A stretch of DNA of 64,000 bases from Legionella sp. (lineage in GTDB: Bacteria > Pseudomonadota > Gammaproteobacteria > Legionellales > Legionellaceae): positions 1-64,000 of the forward strand of contig JARLJR010000038.1 in NCBI GenBank assembly GCA_031291095.1, written 5' to 3'. Of the stretch, positions 9,891 to 19,314 are shown one piece after another (within the stretch, counting starts at the first letter, position 1; the number at the start of each line of letters is the position of its first letter). The notes beneath the pieces were generated by a model. It was not told where the DNA came from and made no database searches. It was given only the letters and a program-made list of their open reading frames with translations. Made by a program: the position numbers and the translations under genes.

Positions 9891-11987
9891 ATGCCATTTT
9901 CTTTTGATAACGAAGATCCTATATTTCTTTTAGCTGCTCAAGGAAATTTAAACGAACTAAAAAAACTCATTGCCCAAGATAAAACGCTACTCGGGAAAAA
10001 AGCAACCGATGGAAGCAACCTGCTTATGTTCGCAACAGAGTCAGGACACCTGGAGCTTGCGCAATGGCTTGTGCATTTAAATGGGCAACTTATAAATGAC
10101 ACCAATAATGAAGGCATGACGGCATTCCTTATCGCTGCAGCGAATGGCCAAATTGCAACCATGGACTGGTTATTAAAAAAGAATCCAACTTGCGCTAGTG
10201 AAAAAGATAATGATGGTAATACTGCATTCCTTAACACTACAGCGCATGGCCGCATTGCAGCGATGGACTGGTTATTAAAAGAAAGACCAACTTGCGCTAG
10301 TGAAAAAAATAATTACGGTATGACGGCATTCCTTGTCGCTGCAGCGACTGGCCAAATTGCAGTGATGGCCTGGTTATTAAAAGAGAACCCAACTTGCGCT
10401 AGTGAAAAAGATAATTACGGTAGGACCGCATTCCTTATCGCCGCAGCACAAGGCCAAATTGCAGTGATGGAATGGTTATTAAAAGAGAACCCAGCTTGCG
10501 CTAGTGAAAAAGATAATTACGGTATGACGGCATTCCTTATCGCCGCAGCAAGTGGCCAAATTGCAGTGATGGAATGGTTATTAAAAAAGAATCCAGCTTG
10601 CGTTAGCGAAAAAAATAATTACGGTAGGACGGCATTCCTTGTCGCCGCAGGGTATGGCCACATTGCAGTGATGGCCTGGTTATTAAAAGAGAACCCAGCT
10701 TGCGCTAGCGAAAAAAATAATTACGGTATGACGGCATTCCTTATCGCCGCAGCGAATGGCCGCATTGCAGTGATGGACTGGTTATTAAAAGAGAACCCAG
10801 CTTGCGCTAGTGGAAAAGATGCTCAAGGTAGTACTGCATTTCTTCACGCTGCAACGAATGCCCAAATTGCAGTGATGGAATGGTTATTAAAAAAGAACCC
10901 AGCTTACGCTAGTGAAAAAGATAATTACGGTAGGACTGCATTCATTGTCGCCACAGCGTATGGCCAAATTGCAGCGGTGGAGTGGTTATTAAAAGAGAAT
11001 CCAGCTTGCGCCAGCGAAAAAGATAATCACGGTGGTACTGCATTTCTTCACGCCGCAGCTTATGGCCAAATTGCAGTGATGGACTGGTTATTAAAAGAGA
11101 AGCATGCTTCCGCCAGCGAAAAAGATAATCACGGTAAAACGGCTTTCATTTACGCAGCAAGTGGTAGCCATATCGACACCATAGGCTGGCTATTGCTATC
11201 AGGCCATACCCCCCCAAGCGAGAAAAACAGCGACGGTACTACTGTACTCCATTTCCTTGCCTCACAAGGCCAGCTGAAAATAATACAACAAATGCTGACT
11301 AAAAAAATTATCACCCTTAGTACTTTATGGGAACAAAAAAACACTAACAATGAGCATACCCTAACACTATTGGAAAACGCTCATAATGGCTTAGAATGGC
11401 TGGAACAATTAACCACTTTTATTTTAGAGCACTACAGCCAAGAGGAATTCCTTAATTACGTTTTAGGGCTGATACACGCTGCCAACACCTCTAAAACAAT
11501 CAAAGACCACCTAGCCGTTTCTTTAGTTGCTGAACTCGCTACAGATAGGCTATCGCTACCCACTGCGGCTATTGATGCCGAAGACACTGATGTGCAAAAG
11601 GCGATTAGCGCTTATCAATTCGTACTTGGTAATACCCATCCCCAAGCCATAAAATTTAAACAGTTGTATGATCTCATTCTCTCAGAAGGACACAAGAGTG
11701 AAGCACAGCAAGACGTGCCTGTCTGGACGCTTCATCACTCACGCTTATTAAAAGACTTTTATCGTGCCTCCCAAAACATGTTGGTGCCTGCAGAGTCATT
11801 TAACCAATTATTTCTTGAGGAAATGAAAACTCAAGCCTTATCATATGTCACTCAATTAGAACAGGCTGATCGCGACCTAAAACCGAAACCCAGTTTCTCA
11901 TTAAATCCCAATAGATTTATGCCGCTAAACCCCGCAAAACCTACAATGGAAGCTAACGAGATTAATGAGAGCCATTCCCCATCCTGA
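9891..11987 (+). CDS. Ankyrin-repeat protein (putative effector)
   Basis: The protein has 698 residues with no signal peptide. From residue 5 to about 460 it is built of 13-14 ankyrin repeats. The central ten or so are near-identical 34-residue units (EKDNYGMTAFLIAAASGQIA, then a helix VMEWLLKENPACAS). The flanking repeats are more diverged, and the last 230 residues are a helical non-repeat region. Ankyrin proteins of this sort are typical Legionella and Coxiella effectors that bind host proteins. No catalytic domain was seen. It stands alone behind its own promoter, divergent from the two-gene operon. Because the units are nearly identical in DNA, repeat number may vary between strains. Confidence 0.9.
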   Translation: MPFSFDNEDPIFLLAAQGNLNELKKLIAQDKTLLGKKATDGSNLLMFATESGHLELAQWLVHLNGQLINDTNNEGMTAFLIAAANGQIATMDWLLKKNPTCASEKDNDGNTAFLNTTAHGRIAAMDWLLKERPTCASEKNNYGMTAFLVAAATGQIAVMAWLLKENPTCASEKDNYGRTAFLIAAAQGQIAVMEWLLKENPACASEKDNYGMTAFLIAAASGQIAVMEWLLKKNPACVSEKNNYGRTAFLVAAGYGHIAVMAWLLKENPACASEKNNYGMTAFLIAAANGRIAVMDWLLKENPACASGKDAQGSTAFLHAATNAQIAVMEWLLKKNPAYASEKDNYGRTAFIVATAYGQIAAVEWLLKENPACASEKDNHGGTAFLHAAAYGQIAVMDWLLKEKHASASEKDNHGKTAFIYAASGSHIDTIGWLLLSGHTPPSEKNSDGTTVLHFLASQGQLKIIQQMLTKKIITLSTLWEQKNTNNEHTLTLLENAHNGLEWLEQLTTFILEHYSQEEFLNYVLGLIHAANTSKTIKDHLAVSLVAELATDRLSLPTAAIDAEDTDVQKAISAYQFVLGNTHPQAIKFKQLYDLILSEGHKSEAQQDVPVWTLHHSRLLKDFYRASQNMLVPAESFNQLFLEEMKTQALSYVTQLEQADRDLKPKPSFSLNPNRFMPLNPAKPTMEANEINESHSPS
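10090..11160 (+). repeat. Tandem 102-bp coding repeats (ankyrin units)
   Basis: About ten 102-bp units recur with very high DNA identity. For example, GATAATTACGGTA recurs at 10410 and again 102 bases later at 10512. Each unit encodes one 34-residue ankyrin repeat. Differences are mostly single codons such as Gln/His/Arg before Ile and Asp/Glu/Ala before Trp, which fits recent duplication and conversion. The array is in frame throughout. Confidence 0.9.
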
Positions 11988-12128
11988 CGATGGCCTAGCC
12001 TCATTTATCAGACCATTACCTGCCTTCAAGTAAGGGCATTTACCAAGGAAATAGAGGCTTTTTTTCAAAGAGGACTGAACCATTAGAACCCAGGCTGTTG
12101 TCTTCCCGGAATTCCTGTCATCTCGCGA

Positions 12129-12155
12129 AGGAAAACCTGGTTGCAACCAACCAGG
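12129..12155 (-). terminator. Intrinsic terminator after ycaC
   Basis: Read on the minus strand, an 8-bp stem CCTGGTTG/CAACCAGG with a 4-base loop (12136-12155) is followed by TTTTCC. It lies 14 bases beyond the ycaC stop. Confidence 0.6.
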
Positions 12156-12168
12156 CTACACAAATTAA

Positions 12169-12804
12169 TTATTTACCTGCATTCATTTTATCAAAATAAC
12201 TGGTCATTAGATTTCGATAATTAGGAATATAGTTAGAGAACAAAGTGCCTAATCCTTCGATGTCATTACGCCAGTCACGATGAAGCTCACAAGCCATACC
12301 AAACCATGACATTAATTGAACCCCTGCTGCTTGCATTCGTAACCAGGCACTGTGGCGAGTGACCTCGTTGAACGTACCTGAGGCGTCAGTCACAACAAAT
12401 ACCTCAAACCCCTCCTCTATTGCCGAAAGTGCGGGAAAGGCAACGCAAACCTCAGTCACTACACCTGCGATAATTAATTGCTTTTTGCCGGTGGCTTTTA
12501 CCGCTTTAACAAAATCAGGGTTATCCCAAGCATTAATGTTTCCAGGGCGTGGAATGTAAGCGGCTTCAGGATGCATTTCTTTTAGCTCAGGTACAAGAGG
12601 ACCATTAGGGCCTTGTTCAAAACTTGTGGTTAGCACCGTGGGTAATTTAAAGTATTTACCGCAAGCCGAAACTGCAAGAATATTATTCTTAAATTCATTG
12701 GGTGAGAAATCCTGGACTAGGGAGATAAGCCCTGATTGATGATCCACTAATAATAAGGCACAATCTTCTTTATCTAGGCGTCTATACTGAAATTGATTGC
12801 TCAT
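12169..12804 (-). CDS. ycaC: YcaC-type isochorismatase-family cysteine hydrolase
   Basis: The 211 residues align almost without gaps, as far as I recall it, to E. coli YcaC (for example PGNINAWDNPDFVKAVKATG and VVTEVCVAFPALSAIEEGF). The catalytic Asp (D21 in LLLVDHQ) and nucleophile Cys (C120 in TEVCVAF) are present. YcaC proteins are cytoplasmic cysteine hydrolases that form ring oligomers; their physiological substrate is not established. The gene is transcribed alone: a hairpin follows it, and a palindrome at 12867 separates it from the upstream 738-residue gene. It is an ordinary metabolic gene set among effector candidates. Confidence 0.93.
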   Translation of the reverse strand: MSNQFQYRRLDKEDCALLLVDHQSGLISLVQDFSPNEFKNNILAVSACGKYFKLPTVLTTSFEQGPNGPLVPELKEMHPEAAYIPRPGNINAWDNPDFVKAVKATGKKQLIIAGVVTEVCVAFPALSAIEEGFEVFVVTDASGTFNEVTRHSAWLRMQAAGVQLMSWFGMACELHRDWRNDIEGLGTLFSNYIPNYRNLMTSYFDKMNAGK

Positions 12805-12866
12805 TTAAATCTCCATATTTAAAATTATCCTCCTGGAATTATAGACAAGAAACGAAGCATAGTGAT

Positions 12867-12900
12867 ATAGCCCGTATTAATGCAGCGTAATACGGACTAT
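12867..12900. repeat. Palindrome of the CCCGTATTA family
   Basis: ATAGCCCGTATTA and TAATACGGACTAT form a 13-bp stem with one mismatch and an 8-base loop, directly after the stop of the 738-residue gene. Related sequence lies at 35378 (half site) and 37977-38002. It may serve as a terminator. Confidence 0.65.
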
Positions 12901-12908
12901 GTGGTGTC

Positions 12909-15125
12909 TTACCTTAATTTAGTATCACCAACAAAATTATTTTGATCTTGCTGATCATTTTCACTGCCTCTTTTCAGCACTGGTTTGCGCGTCTCTTTAA
13001 ACTGTCCGAATAGTCCAAAAGAGCCAAGCTCCGTTATCGTGTCCTTATTAGAGCCATGCATACGATATTTTTGCACATGATGTGGATAATGCGGCAAACT
13101 ATTCGCTACCGGCGAGGTACAGATTCTATCAGCATCTGACTTTGGACGGTGATCGTACCAGTTTTTTTGAGCAAAATTAATCAATTTCATCACGGCGGGT
13201 TTAACAGCACAGCAGTCTTCGCAGCACGGCCGTGTGGATGCGTATTGTTCATTGTTGTCCCTATCTAAAATCACTACGTCTGTTTCATCAGGCTCAACAT
13301 CCAAAATACGATTATGGTAAGAAACAGAATCATCATGCTCATCATCCGATTCCGAAGTATTTATCGAATCTTGAGCAAGTGAAAGATGCGCAGTCATCTT
13401 TTCATGACGATTATAGTTTATCCACCATTTTTGTTTTCCAACCTCATCATCATTATGCTCTCGCGGATCTTTTACAGTTACTCTCACCTTATCCGGCGTA
13501 TTACCATAACCATAGGTTTCTGTGTTATTAAAAGGATAAAAACCGCAATTAGTAATCCCATCTACAGTGAAATGATCTCCGAACTCATAATAGAGCTTGA
13601 CCAGCAAAGAACCAAAATATTTCTCAGCACAGGCCTTTTGTGTATTAACACCCGAATTAGCTATTAGCAATTTAAGCGTTTCATTGTAATTTTGAATATC
13701 ACCATATACAAGTTCATAGTGTGTTTCAGATTTTTTATTTAACGCATCAATAAATGCTTCGAGACGGTCCATAATAGCGCGTCTTCCGTGCTTCTCTTTA
13801 TGGCCGGAAAGCGCTACATAACACACATCAGATTTTTCTTGAGAAGGTATAGATACAGAAGTGGAGACAAAACTTATACAGGCCGGAGCTGAGTCATTTA
13901 GCACATATTTATTCTGCTGATTTGAATCATAATGATATTGCTTTACAGCAGTGCAATTTTGCGCATCACTCCAAAACTCACGTAAAAAGTTCATTGCGTC
14001 CTGTTCACTTTTTACGGATTGGTGAAAATAATAGGATGGATTTGAGGTGAGATTACCTAATCCTTGACTATGCAGTAAGCTATTATCTAAAGATTTCACA
14101 TGTGAATTTTTTAAGATATTAAATGCCAATTGGTTGTATTTATCTTTTCCAGAAGGCACGTCAGCTTTATCTGCCGGCTGTTTGTCTTTTGATTCTTCGG
14201 AGATAAATACCGATAAATCATCGCGCTTACCTTTTTTCTTAGGCCTTTCCTTAGAACTTAACTCGCTATGTTTTCGCTTTAACGGGCTAGGCTCAGAAAA
14301 AAGATTATCTAAGTTAGGTGCTTGGAGCTCAATACTCGATGCACTGGAGTTAGTCTGTAATTGAAGCTTTTCTGCTCCAAACAGAGCCATCCTTTCCATC
14401 GTAGCTTTATTTTTTCGTTGAGCTACATCGGGTAAAATATCGCTTTTTTCAATATTAGCTGTATTTTTATTTAAATAAGAAACACAAAATTGGCGTTGTT
14501 TATCGGAGATGGACCCAACAGAATAAAGTTGATTAATTATAAATAAGTCCCGAGTATATGATTTGGGCTTTTTGTCATCATACGATTTGCATTCAGAGAT
14601 GTCTGGAGGATAATTATTAGTACCCTCTTCTATAAAGACTTTTAAGCAGTTTTCATAATTTGTTTTGCTTTTTTGAATATAATCTTTCCGGGATATGGCC
14701 CCAGTATTCCAGCGTTTGTTTAGTTCATTCTGTTCTTTTCGATAGCTTAAGTGAGCTTGTCCACGCATTCCCACAGTGACAAAGCTGACTTGTTTAACAG
14801 GGAAAGAAAAATTGGTAGGAGCTTCTCTATGTTCGAAGCAATTCTGAAACACTTTTTTGCATGTTTCCCAATTTGCATTACTCTGACGTTTATAATCAAC
14901 CCAGTCAATTAAACCGGCATAATGCATCGCATTTAGCTTTTCTTGCGTATTAATGTAGTTAAACTCGGCTTTTTCTATCCTGGCAGCATCATGATTAAGG
15001 CTTAAAAAGCTTTTGTTTTCCTGAAGGTATCCATTCCATTTAGCAGAAAAATATTGATTAAGGCTTGTTACTTGTTCACTTTTTGATTGATTATCAAAAT
15101 TAGGGATTTCTTCAAAAACATTCAT
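12909..15125 (-). CDS. 738-residue NLS-bearing protein with possible deaminase-type zinc motifs (putative effector)
   Basis: Most of the protein is unrecognised. The first 250 residues contain two similar Cys/Trp/Tyr-rich helical segments (NWETCKKVFQNCF and NYENCLKVFIEEG) that look like a repeat. Two basic clusters (PLKRKH and RPKKKGKRDD, near residues 280-300) resemble nuclear localisation signals. Further on, KACAEKYFG (C499, E501) resembles the CAE motif of cytidine deaminases, and RPCCEDCCA (C634-C639) could supply the CxxC zinc pair. The 136-residue gap between them is much longer than in classical enzymes and holds an acidic insert, so the deaminase idea is tentative. It shows no signal peptide. 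A host-nuclear effector is the working guess. Confidence 0.75.
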   Translation of the reverse strand: MNVFEEIPNFDNQSKSEQVTSLNQYFSAKWNGYLQENKSFLSLNHDAARIEKAEFNYINTQEKLNAMHYAGLIDWVDYKRQSNANWETCKKVFQNCFEHREAPTNFSFPVKQVSFVTVGMRGQAHLSYRKEQNELNKRWNTGAISRKDYIQKSKTNYENCLKVFIEEGTNNYPPDISECKSYDDKKPKSYTRDLFIINQLYSVGSISDKQRQFCVSYLNKNTANIEKSDILPDVAQRKNKATMERMALFGAEKLQLQTNSSASSIELQAPNLDNLFSEPSPLKRKHSELSSKERPKKKGKRDDLSVFISEESKDKQPADKADVPSGKDKYNQLAFNILKNSHVKSLDNSLLHSQGLGNLTSNPSYYFHQSVKSEQDAMNFLREFWSDAQNCTAVKQYHYDSNQQNKYVLNDSAPACISFVSTSVSIPSQEKSDVCYVALSGHKEKHGRRAIMDRLEAFIDALNKKSETHYELVYGDIQNYNETLKLLIANSGVNTQKACAEKYFGSLLVKLYYEFGDHFTVDGITNCGFYPFNNTETYGYGNTPDKVRVTVKDPREHNDDEVGKQKWWINYNRHEKMTAHLSLAQDSINTSESDDEHDDSVSYHNRILDVEPDETDVVILDRDNNEQYASTRPCCEDCCAVKPAVMKLINFAQKNWYDHRPKSDADRICTSPVANSLPHYPHHVQKYRMHGSNKDTITELGSFGLFGQFKETRKPVLKRGSENDQQDQNNFVGDTKLR

Positions 15126-15510
15126 TATAGGTTATCATTCTAAGGAAAATGGAACAGACAGCCAGTATAAAAGTCAAATATTAAGGAAATATTAAGGAAA
15201 TATTAAGAAATAAATAAGTATTATACATGTAGGCTGGATCAGCTTAAGAATTCTTGCGCCTTAATTGTCATATCCAAGCACAGATCCGTTTTTTTCGGAC
15301 GAGCTCATTGTCCTCATATACTGAAAACTGTTTTGATAAACTACCTCGTGCACGGCTAATTGAGTGAATTATTCCTATAAAATTCCCCCATTATAATCAA
15401 ACCATCAGTGTTCATAAAAAAGTTAATTTGACAAAAAATAGTATTTTTTATTGCTTTTCATGCTAAAATTTAGCCCCGTTTCCAAAATAACTAAGGGTTG
15501 ATAGTTTATT
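15126..15510. other. 385-base divergent intergenic region
   Basis: No gene was seen here. Near 15178 the 11-bp unit ATATTAAGGAA is repeated about three times. A TTGACA at 15428-15433 could be a -35 site for the gene at 15511, but no good -10 sits 16-18 bases on. Both flanking genes must start their transcripts in this region. Confidence 0.5.
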
Positions 15511-17649
15511 ATGACAAAAAGAAAAGTGGACGTGCTTAATAAGACTCAAGACTTCCCTCGCAAGAAGACTAGATATGATATAAATGCGGTAAAAGAACTA
15601 TATGCATCCGGATTACTCCTTGCTAGACAAAGAAAATTCAATGATGCATTTCACGATTTAAAAAAAGCATATGAGATGTGCATCGACTTTGAACAAAATA
15701 TCGACGACTCAGATTCTAACGACATGGATGAATACTTTGCTGAACGATACGTAATGGAAGACAAATTCTCAGAACATAACCTGTTTCAGAATGAAGAAGA
15801 GAATGAAGACTTAAACTATGAGTTCAAAAAAATGGCAGCTTTAACCGCCTTTAGATTAAGCGGGTTATTTTTAACGCTGTTTTTAGCAAAGCCGGAGCAA
15901 ACGGTATTTATTAAACTCTCCAATTATAAAAATGAAAGTTCAAACCGTTTGCAAGAATTAATTGCTCACGTAAAAACACCCGAGATTCAATGTAACGAAT
16001 ATATCTACTATCTCGCCTCAAATCATGAAAATTTTGCATTTGCCTGTAATAAATTAAATCGATTTGATGAAGAAACGCAAGCCCACTTAACTAGTTCGGC
16101 CTATTACTTACAAGTAAATCAATTGTCTAAAGCAATACAGCAAGCTCATCTCGCAGCTAATCCTAAAAGCATATTTATACATCAAGATGAACAAGCGATT
16201 GCCTTAGAAAAAGTCTATAAAATTTATCAACACGCGTTAAGAGACAATTGCCAAGAGGTTATTGCTCTTTATGCAGATAAAATATTAGGCGTTTTACGGG
16301 ATTTATGTAATACATTGCTGAATGCTTCTAAATATGAATTAGCTACACAATACCTCAATGAACTCTATCAACATGCCATTGCTACAAAAAGCAGCGTTGA
16401 AATTGCTGAGATAGCATTAATGAATGCTCGAGCACTGGAGCAAGTTTTAAATCGAAAAAATGAGTCAAAAGATATAAGTCAACAAGTTTGTGATTGGGCA
16501 GATAAAGCGGAGCAACACTATAGGCACGCGGCCTCATCCACTTTTGATAAGGGAGTTAATCAAGGCATTGTAAAAGCCTTATTCATTAAAGGCTCCTTAG
16601 CCGAAGAATACCCTATGCAAATTCAAGTCGCTACAGAAGCACTTTATCGTGAGGCACAAACAATTTGCTCCTTAATTGGTGATGAAGAAAACCTGACATT
16701 AGCTAATATTAAACTAGGAAAATGCTTGCAACTTTTGCCAGGAGGGCTTGATGAATCAATCCAACTGCTTGAAGCTGCTTATTATTATCACGCTCATAAA
16801 GTCGAAGTAGATGACTCCTGTGATGGACTTTCATTAGGGGCTGGACTTGCGGCATATTATTTAGGAATTAGTTATTTGAGACAGGCGTCACCTAAATATG
16901 ACCTGGCAGCACATTTTTTTCGAGAGGCGTTTAATTATTTACCTTTTTCAGATGCAGCCGATTTTTCTTTTGATGCGCTCACATTAGTAGTTTTGTTATC
17001 ATTTAAACAGCCCACACCAGATTTTCAAAACTCATGGCGTCTACTTTTAGAACAGCGAGAAGAATTTCATGATATTGATATAGACTGGGAACTGTGGTTG
17101 GGCTGCACCCTTGTTGAGTTGTCTAATGAAACTGTTGCGAAATCTCTCGATAATCCAGAAGCAATAAGCTATTTAAGAAAGGTCCTGGAGCTTTATGAGG
17201 AATATATAGACCTAGAGTACGAGGGCAACGATGAAATGATCATTGTTTTATCCCAAATCTTAGCAATACAGATAGGGAACGGATATAAGTTACTTAATAA
17301 TCCTGTTCGTGCTGAAAAATATTATTCGTATTCGGAACAATTTATTAATCGGTGCCAACCCCAGGATGCTTTGCTCGCGCGTATAGAACTGATGCAATCC
17401 CGAAATTTACATCAACACATAAGCCCTGAAGACCTCCAAAAATTGAAATGTTTTCAAGAAAACCACAAAGAGTTTAATGAGGATAGAGTGCCTGAGTTTA
17501 ATTTAAACAAGGGGGGCAATTTTAATTATCGTGCAAACAAGGTATATGAAGCACAACACCCCTATCAATGCCGCCACTTCTTTTTCCAGCTTTACCGAGC
17601 TCAAGATCGTGAAAGCCTGACCGACCTGGTGATTAATTGCACACTTTAA
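15511..17649 (+). CDS. 712-residue helical-repeat (TPR-like) protein, putative effector
   Basis: The first 22 residues carry two basic clusters (TKRKVDV and PRKKTRYD) separated by about 10 residues, a bipartite-NLS-like arrangement. The rest is almost entirely alpha-helical. It has repeated pairs of the kind seen in tetratricopeptide proteins (for example LASGLLLARQRKFNDAFHDL-like and YYLGISYLRQASPKYDLAAH), although the repeats are degenerate. It has no signal peptide or membrane segment. The gene faces away from the 738-residue NLS-bearing gene, so both could respond to the same control region. A protein-binding role is likely; any enzymatic function is unseen. Confidence 0.75.
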   Translation: MTKRKVDVLNKTQDFPRKKTRYDINAVKELYASGLLLARQRKFNDAFHDLKKAYEMCIDFEQNIDDSDSNDMDEYFAERYVMEDKFSEHNLFQNEEENEDLNYEFKKMAALTAFRLSGLFLTLFLAKPEQTVFIKLSNYKNESSNRLQELIAHVKTPEIQCNEYIYYLASNHENFAFACNKLNRFDEETQAHLTSSAYYLQVNQLSKAIQQAHLAANPKSIFIHQDEQAIALEKVYKIYQHALRDNCQEVIALYADKILGVLRDLCNTLLNASKYELATQYLNELYQHAIATKSSVEIAEIALMNARALEQVLNRKNESKDISQQVCDWADKAEQHYRHAASSTFDKGVNQGIVKALFIKGSLAEEYPMQIQVATEALYREAQTICSLIGDEENLTLANIKLGKCLQLLPGGLDESIQLLEAAYYYHAHKVEVDDSCDGLSLGAGLAAYYLGISYLRQASPKYDLAAHFFREAFNYLPFSDAADFSFDALTLVVLLSFKQPTPDFQNSWRLLLEQREEFHDIDIDWELWLGCTLVELSNETVAKSLDNPEAISYLRKVLELYEEYIDLEYEGNDEMIIVLSQILAIQIGNGYKLLNNPVRAEKYYSYSEQFINRCQPQDALLARIELMQSRNLHQHISPEDLQKLKCFQENHKEFNEDRVPEFNLNKGGNFNYRANKVYEAQHPYQCRHFFFQLYRAQDRESLTDLVINCTL

Positions 17650-17804
17650 CGATGTAGGCTGGGCTGTAAAGCCCTACACACATGCAGCCCGGCCCCTATC
17701 AAAAACAAGTGCAGAGAATTGTTACTTCGAAAACACTTGAAGCACTTATGCCACTTTTAGCACAAAAGTACTATACTGGAGTTAATGAATATCAGGAGTG
17801 ATGA

Positions 17805-19073
17805 ATGATTGAAATTACTAATAGAACTTTTGACGAGCAAGTGAATGCAATCGCAAATGGTACGGTAACCGATCATATCATTGTGTTTCGTTTAAAATCT
17901 GCCTTGACCTCAGAGCAACTAGTCTTATTAGAACAAGCGTTTAAACAAAATAAAGAAAAGCAATGGGGTTTCAATATAAACCGAGATACTGATTTAAATA
18001 TACGTACTCAGTTGCTTTCATCTTTACCTAAGCTCTGTTCTCAAATTAATTATTTAAATATTGCCTTTCCAGCGCTTACAACATCTGAGGTTCCTATATT
18101 AGTAAATATCATTACTAAAAATAAATCCGCTTTAAATCTTAACATTGTACTCGATGAAACGCTCATTACGAATGGTTTTTTAGACTTATTGAAGAACATT
18201 CAATCCAGCCAGAATCTAACTAAATTAGGGATTTATAATACGTTCCTTTCTAGTGCAACTCATGGGCAATTGGTAAATGCTGTTGCGGGTTATCTAAAAA
18301 ATAATCCTTCATTACAGGAATTAGATTTTTACGATATGGAATTTACTAACCAAGATATTGAGCTTGTTCTTGAGGCCCTCGTAAACAATTATTCGATACA
18401 AAAAATATTTACTAATGGATATATAGAAATAGAACCTATAGAACCGCTTTTAGCGCGTAATAACGCTATGGCTCCAATTTTCAAATCGCTAAAAGATGAT
18501 TTTGATAATAATACCTTTTATCCTATTCCCATCAGCTTTCATGAGCATACGAAGTTGTTAACGGATGATGAACGCGCAGCACTTATTCATCAATTGGAAC
18601 GCAGTAAACATACGTTTGCCCCACTGGTTTGTGCTTATCTGCTCTTTCCTGAAACAAGCTTTTATAATTTAATAGCTAGCTTCATAGATGAATCATCTCC
18701 GACAGATGAAGCAAAAAGCCATGCGGCAATTACTTTTCTTTTTCAGGCATCCTCTAACCCTCAATTTAAGGGACTTGCTGATACAATCCTCTATTATCTC
18801 AAAGCTGGCTCACCCTTTGAATCAGTAAAAAGTAGACTAAGCACTTTCTATATTAATCCTGATGAGCAATATACCAAAGTGAGCTTCTCCTCTGATTCAT
18901 TCATGGATGATCGTGGGCCCACATCAATGCCTGCTATTCCTTTAGATCCACCGACTCCAACAAATCCATCAAGCTTTTTTGCACAAAATAGAAATACCCC
19001 AACAATAAGCGCTGAGGATACTGAGGAGCACGATCAAGATTATAAGTCAAAGGCACCTGGCTCAGAACCATAG
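17805..19073 (+). CDS. LRR-like putative effector, 422 residues
   Basis: The ATG at 17805 has AGGAG six bases upstream, which decides the start over the ATG at 17801 that runs straight into a stop. Residues 40-215 contain degenerate leucine-rich repeats of the ribonuclease-inhibitor kind (INYLNIAFPALTTSEVPILV, LTKLGIYNTFLSSATHGQL, LQELDFYDMEFTNQDIELV). A helical domain follows, then a Pro/Ser/Thr-rich acidic tail ending EEHDQDYKSKAPGSEP. LRR proteins of this type in Legionella are mostly translocated and bind host proteins. No ubiquitin-ligase or F-box motif was seen. Confidence 0.75.
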   Translation: MIEITNRTFDEQVNAIANGTVTDHIIVFRLKSALTSEQLVLLEQAFKQNKEKQWGFNINRDTDLNIRTQLLSSLPKLCSQINYLNIAFPALTTSEVPILVNIITKNKSALNLNIVLDETLITNGFLDLLKNIQSSQNLTKLGIYNTFLSSATHGQLVNAVAGYLKNNPSLQELDFYDMEFTNQDIELVLEALVNNYSIQKIFTNGYIEIEPIEPLLARNNAMAPIFKSLKDDFDNNTFYPIPISFHEHTKLLTDDERAALIHQLERSKHTFAPLVCAYLLFPETSFYNLIASFIDESSPTDEAKSHAAITFLFQASSNPQFKGLADTILYYLKAGSPFESVKSRLSTFYINPDEQYTKVSFSSDSFMDDRGPTSMPAIPLDPPTPTNPSSFFAQNRNTPTISAEDTEEHDQDYKSKAPGSEP

Positions 19074-19092
19074 TCGTCAGACAATGTGATTT

Positions 19093-19119
19093 GTCATTCC
19101 CTGCTGGTGCGGGGATAAC
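19093..19119. repeat. Short inverted repeat after the LRR-like gene
   Basis: GTCATTCCC, then a 9-base loop, then GGGGATAAC forms an imperfect hairpin 17 bases past the LRR-like gene. It resembles the GTCATCCC/GGGATGAC hairpin at 21806 and may be a degenerate terminator. Confidence 0.35.
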
Positions 19120-19314
19120 ACAATAAAATGAGAGGCTCTTTTTCAGTTTTTGGCATGAGCTCACCTTCATATAGAGCATCGTGGTGACACCGATTTTAGA
19201 GATTTGCTTCGAAGGTAACTACCGTCTAAATAGGGTGTTGTTATGCATTGAATTAATGCCTCGTATTTAAGATAATGGAAAGCTCTATGCATGATGCATG
19301 CCAGCAAATAAAAA

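Noticed and set aside
10090-11160. Tandem 102-bp repeats as a non-coding array
   Set aside because: They code for ankyrin repeats in one continuous frame.
11925-12146. 73-residue minus-strand frame after the ankyrin gene
   Set aside because: It overlaps the ankyrin C-terminus and the ycaC terminator hairpin, and has no recognisable product.
13760-13860. HKE in the 738-residue protein as the deaminase HxE motif
   Set aside because: It lies about 190 residues before the PCCEDCC motif; the CAE at C499 is a closer match, so HKE was not used.
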